From Actimicrobium sp047621665 (GTDB lineage: Bacteria > Pseudomonadota > Gammaproteobacteria > Burkholderiales > Burkholderiaceae_D), in NCBI GenBank assembly GCA_047621665.1, contig JBLHMB010000004.1, forward strand, positions 62,001 to 126,000: a stretch of 64,000 nt of DNA, in the 5' to 3' direction. The notes below the pieces were generated by a model. The model had not been told where the DNA came from. It was given only the letters and a program-made list of their open reading frames with translations, and ran no database searches. Positions 63,270 to 64,000 of the stretch are shown piece by piece. The position numbers and the translations under genes are program-made. The stretch's first letter is position 1, and every line of letters begins with the position of its first letter.

Positions 63270-63587
63270 ATGCCGCGCTTTGACGTGTACCGCAACCCAG
63301 GCGATTACCAGGCCTCAGTGCCCTATCTGCTGGATGTACAGAGCAATTATCTTGATGCGCTTCACACGCGCATCGTTATTCCACTGCGGCGCATTGATGC
63401 ATTTCCGCCGGTCGCCTTGCCAAAAGATTTGATTCCGGTTTTTGTCATTGAAGGCATCGCTTGTCTGCTAGATACGCCTCAACTTGCTGCAATACCGAGC
63501 CGCGTGCTGAAGACATCCGTGACGTCGCTTTCACCCAGCCAGTCCGCGATTATGGTGTCGTTGGATCGACTGTTTGGCGGCTTCTAG
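63270..63587 (+). CDS. ccdB: CcdB-family toxin
   Basis: Toxin of 105 residues. It matches CcdB: MPRFDVYRNPG, LLDVQSNYLDALHTRIVIPLRR, DLIPVFVIEGIACLLDTPQLAAIP and a final hydrophobic helix. CcdB poisons DNA gyrase. The E. coli protein needs its C-terminal Trp-Gly-Ile; this one ends DRLFGGF, so gyrase poisoning is uncertain. It is chromosomal and adjacent to a palindromic repeat cluster. Confidence 0.9.
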   Translation: MPRFDVYRNPGDYQASVPYLLDVQSNYLDALHTRIVIPLRRIDAFPPVALPKDLIPVFVIEGIACLLDTPQLAAIPSRVLKTSVTSLSPSQSAIMVSLDRLFGGF

Positions 63588-63592
63588 CCGTA

Positions 63593-63694
63593 GGGTGGGC
63601 GCGGCAGTATCGTGCCCACGCGAATGCACCATCAAAGATGGATCTGGCCGACATCCGTGGTCCGCGCACGTGGGCACAAAAGCCGTGCCCACCC
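63593..63694. repeat. Inverted pair of a second palindromic repeat
   Basis: Unit one, 63593-63620, begins GGGTGGGCGCGGC and ends GTGCCCACG. Unit two, 63669-63694, is its reverse complement with one arm mismatch and a TTTT in place of AGTATC in the loop. Each unit is itself a hairpin (GTGGGC with GCCCAC). They are 48 nt apart. The type is like REP doublets (REPINs). Confidence 0.7.
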
Positions 63695-63722
63695 GACAAA
63701 ATCGCTGCGCCTCAGACCACAC

Positions 63723-63749
63723 GGTGCAATGCCCTGCGGTTAGTGCACC
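63723..63749. repeat. 27-nt palindromic repeat, same family as 13980 and 26218
   Basis: Arms GGTGCAAT and AGTGCACC with loop containing CGGTTA. One arm mismatch relative to the perfect copy at 26218. Confidence 0.75.
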
Positions 63750-63908
63750 CCACGCGAAGCACCAGCCAACCAAATCAGTCGCCATGCCAAGCCTACCGAC
63801 TCTGTAATGTTGACGAAATAATTCGTCGTTACCATCCATTCCGAAAATAGACGTTATGCCACTTAGCAATGTTCGTTGCTGTGGGATGAGTTAAATCGGG
63901 GCAAAGAC

Positions 63909-64000
63909 ATGCGCAGCTGGGACGAACCGAAGAAGCGCAAGGCGCGCGTTGAAATCATTCCGATGATCGATGTGATGATGTTTCTGATGGTCTTTTTTGT
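63909..64000 (+). CDS. ExbD/TolR-family biopolymer transport protein, N-terminal part
   Basis: Only 30 codons are in the window. They read MRSWDEPKKRKARVEIIP and continue MIDVMMFLMVFF, the cytoplasmic tail and start of the single membrane helix with the family's conserved Asp in the MIDV motif. With ExbB and TonB it would energise receptors such as the one at 8751. No exbB lies upstream; the gene is preceded by repeats and ccdAB. Confidence 0.85.
   Translation, partial: MRSWDEPKKRKARVEIIPMIDVMMFLMVFF

Larger units (their letters stand above)
63588..63908. other. 321-nt repeat-bearing region between ccdB and exbD
   Basis: No gene found. The first half contains two palindromic elements (63593-63694 and 63723-63749). 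The second half is lower in GC and holds the exbD upstream region with GGGG about 8 nt before its ATG. Confidence 0.6.

Noticed and set aside
1..64000. CRISPR arrays, tRNA, rRNA, prophage or insertion sequence
   Set aside because: No spaced repeats, cloverleaf sequences, or transposase, integrase or phage structural genes were seen.

Overview
The window looks like ordinary chromosome of a betaproteobacterium in Burkholderiales, most likely Oxalobacteraceae (inference). The reasons are the high GC content and several gene orders typical of that group: yqgE-ruvX-pyrR-pyrB-pyrC-plsC, rubredoxin beside thiD-hemL, RNB exonuclease-TonB-aroE-mtgA, and a pilGHIJ-chpA chemosensory cluster. I see no phage, insertion sequence, CRISPR array, rRNA or tRNA.

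Layout. 1-7068 (minus): exported methionine sulfoxide reductases MsrA (cut by the window edge) and MsrB, then a CusCBA-type copper/silver efflux system headed by a small His/Met-bearing exported protein. 7078-13786 (minus): amidase, TonB-dependent receptor and S46 dipeptidyl peptidase, a likely peptide-use block. 14085-18069: DJ-1-family protein, HiPIP, CYTH-CHAD protein, DUF2062 membrane protein, and a ribosome-hibernation-like protein. 18475-22475: opgGH for periplasmic glucans. 22472-25204 (minus): a PhnD-like binding protein followed after 3 nt by a hybrid histidine kinase. 25411-27763: an unknown exported protein and gabD. 27897-35039 (plus): mpl, yqiA, ubiC, an RNB exonuclease, TonB, aroE and mtgA, packed with 4-nt overlaps.

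35099-36694 holds a HipBA toxin-antitoxin pair with a clear promoter/operator. 36730-42252 (minus): TerC-CBS membrane protein, a small secreted protein, an NRAMP-like transporter with altered metal-site motifs, hemL and thiD. 42309-51982 (plus): rubredoxin, then the Pil-Chp signalling system for type IV pili (PilG, PilH, PilI, PilJ and a 1859-residue ChpA). 52049-58312: photolyase, then yqgE-ruvX-pyrR-pyrB-pyrX-plsC, in which the dihydroorotase homologue has lost its metal-binding histidines. 58313-62953: apaH, a phosphomanno/phosphoglucomutase, and waaC-waaA for the LPS inner core. 63023-64000: a CcdAB pair, a cluster of palindromic repeats, and the start of an ExbD.

Cross-cutting themes are metal handling with repair of oxidised methionine, and dispersed short palindromes: a 27-nt family with four copies at three loci, plus a second family as one inverted pair. 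No entirely new multi-gene system is evident. The best leads for new biology are the palindrome families, the binding-protein/hybrid-kinase pair, a hairpin that can hide the S46 peptidase ribosome-binding site, and the unusual opgH start.
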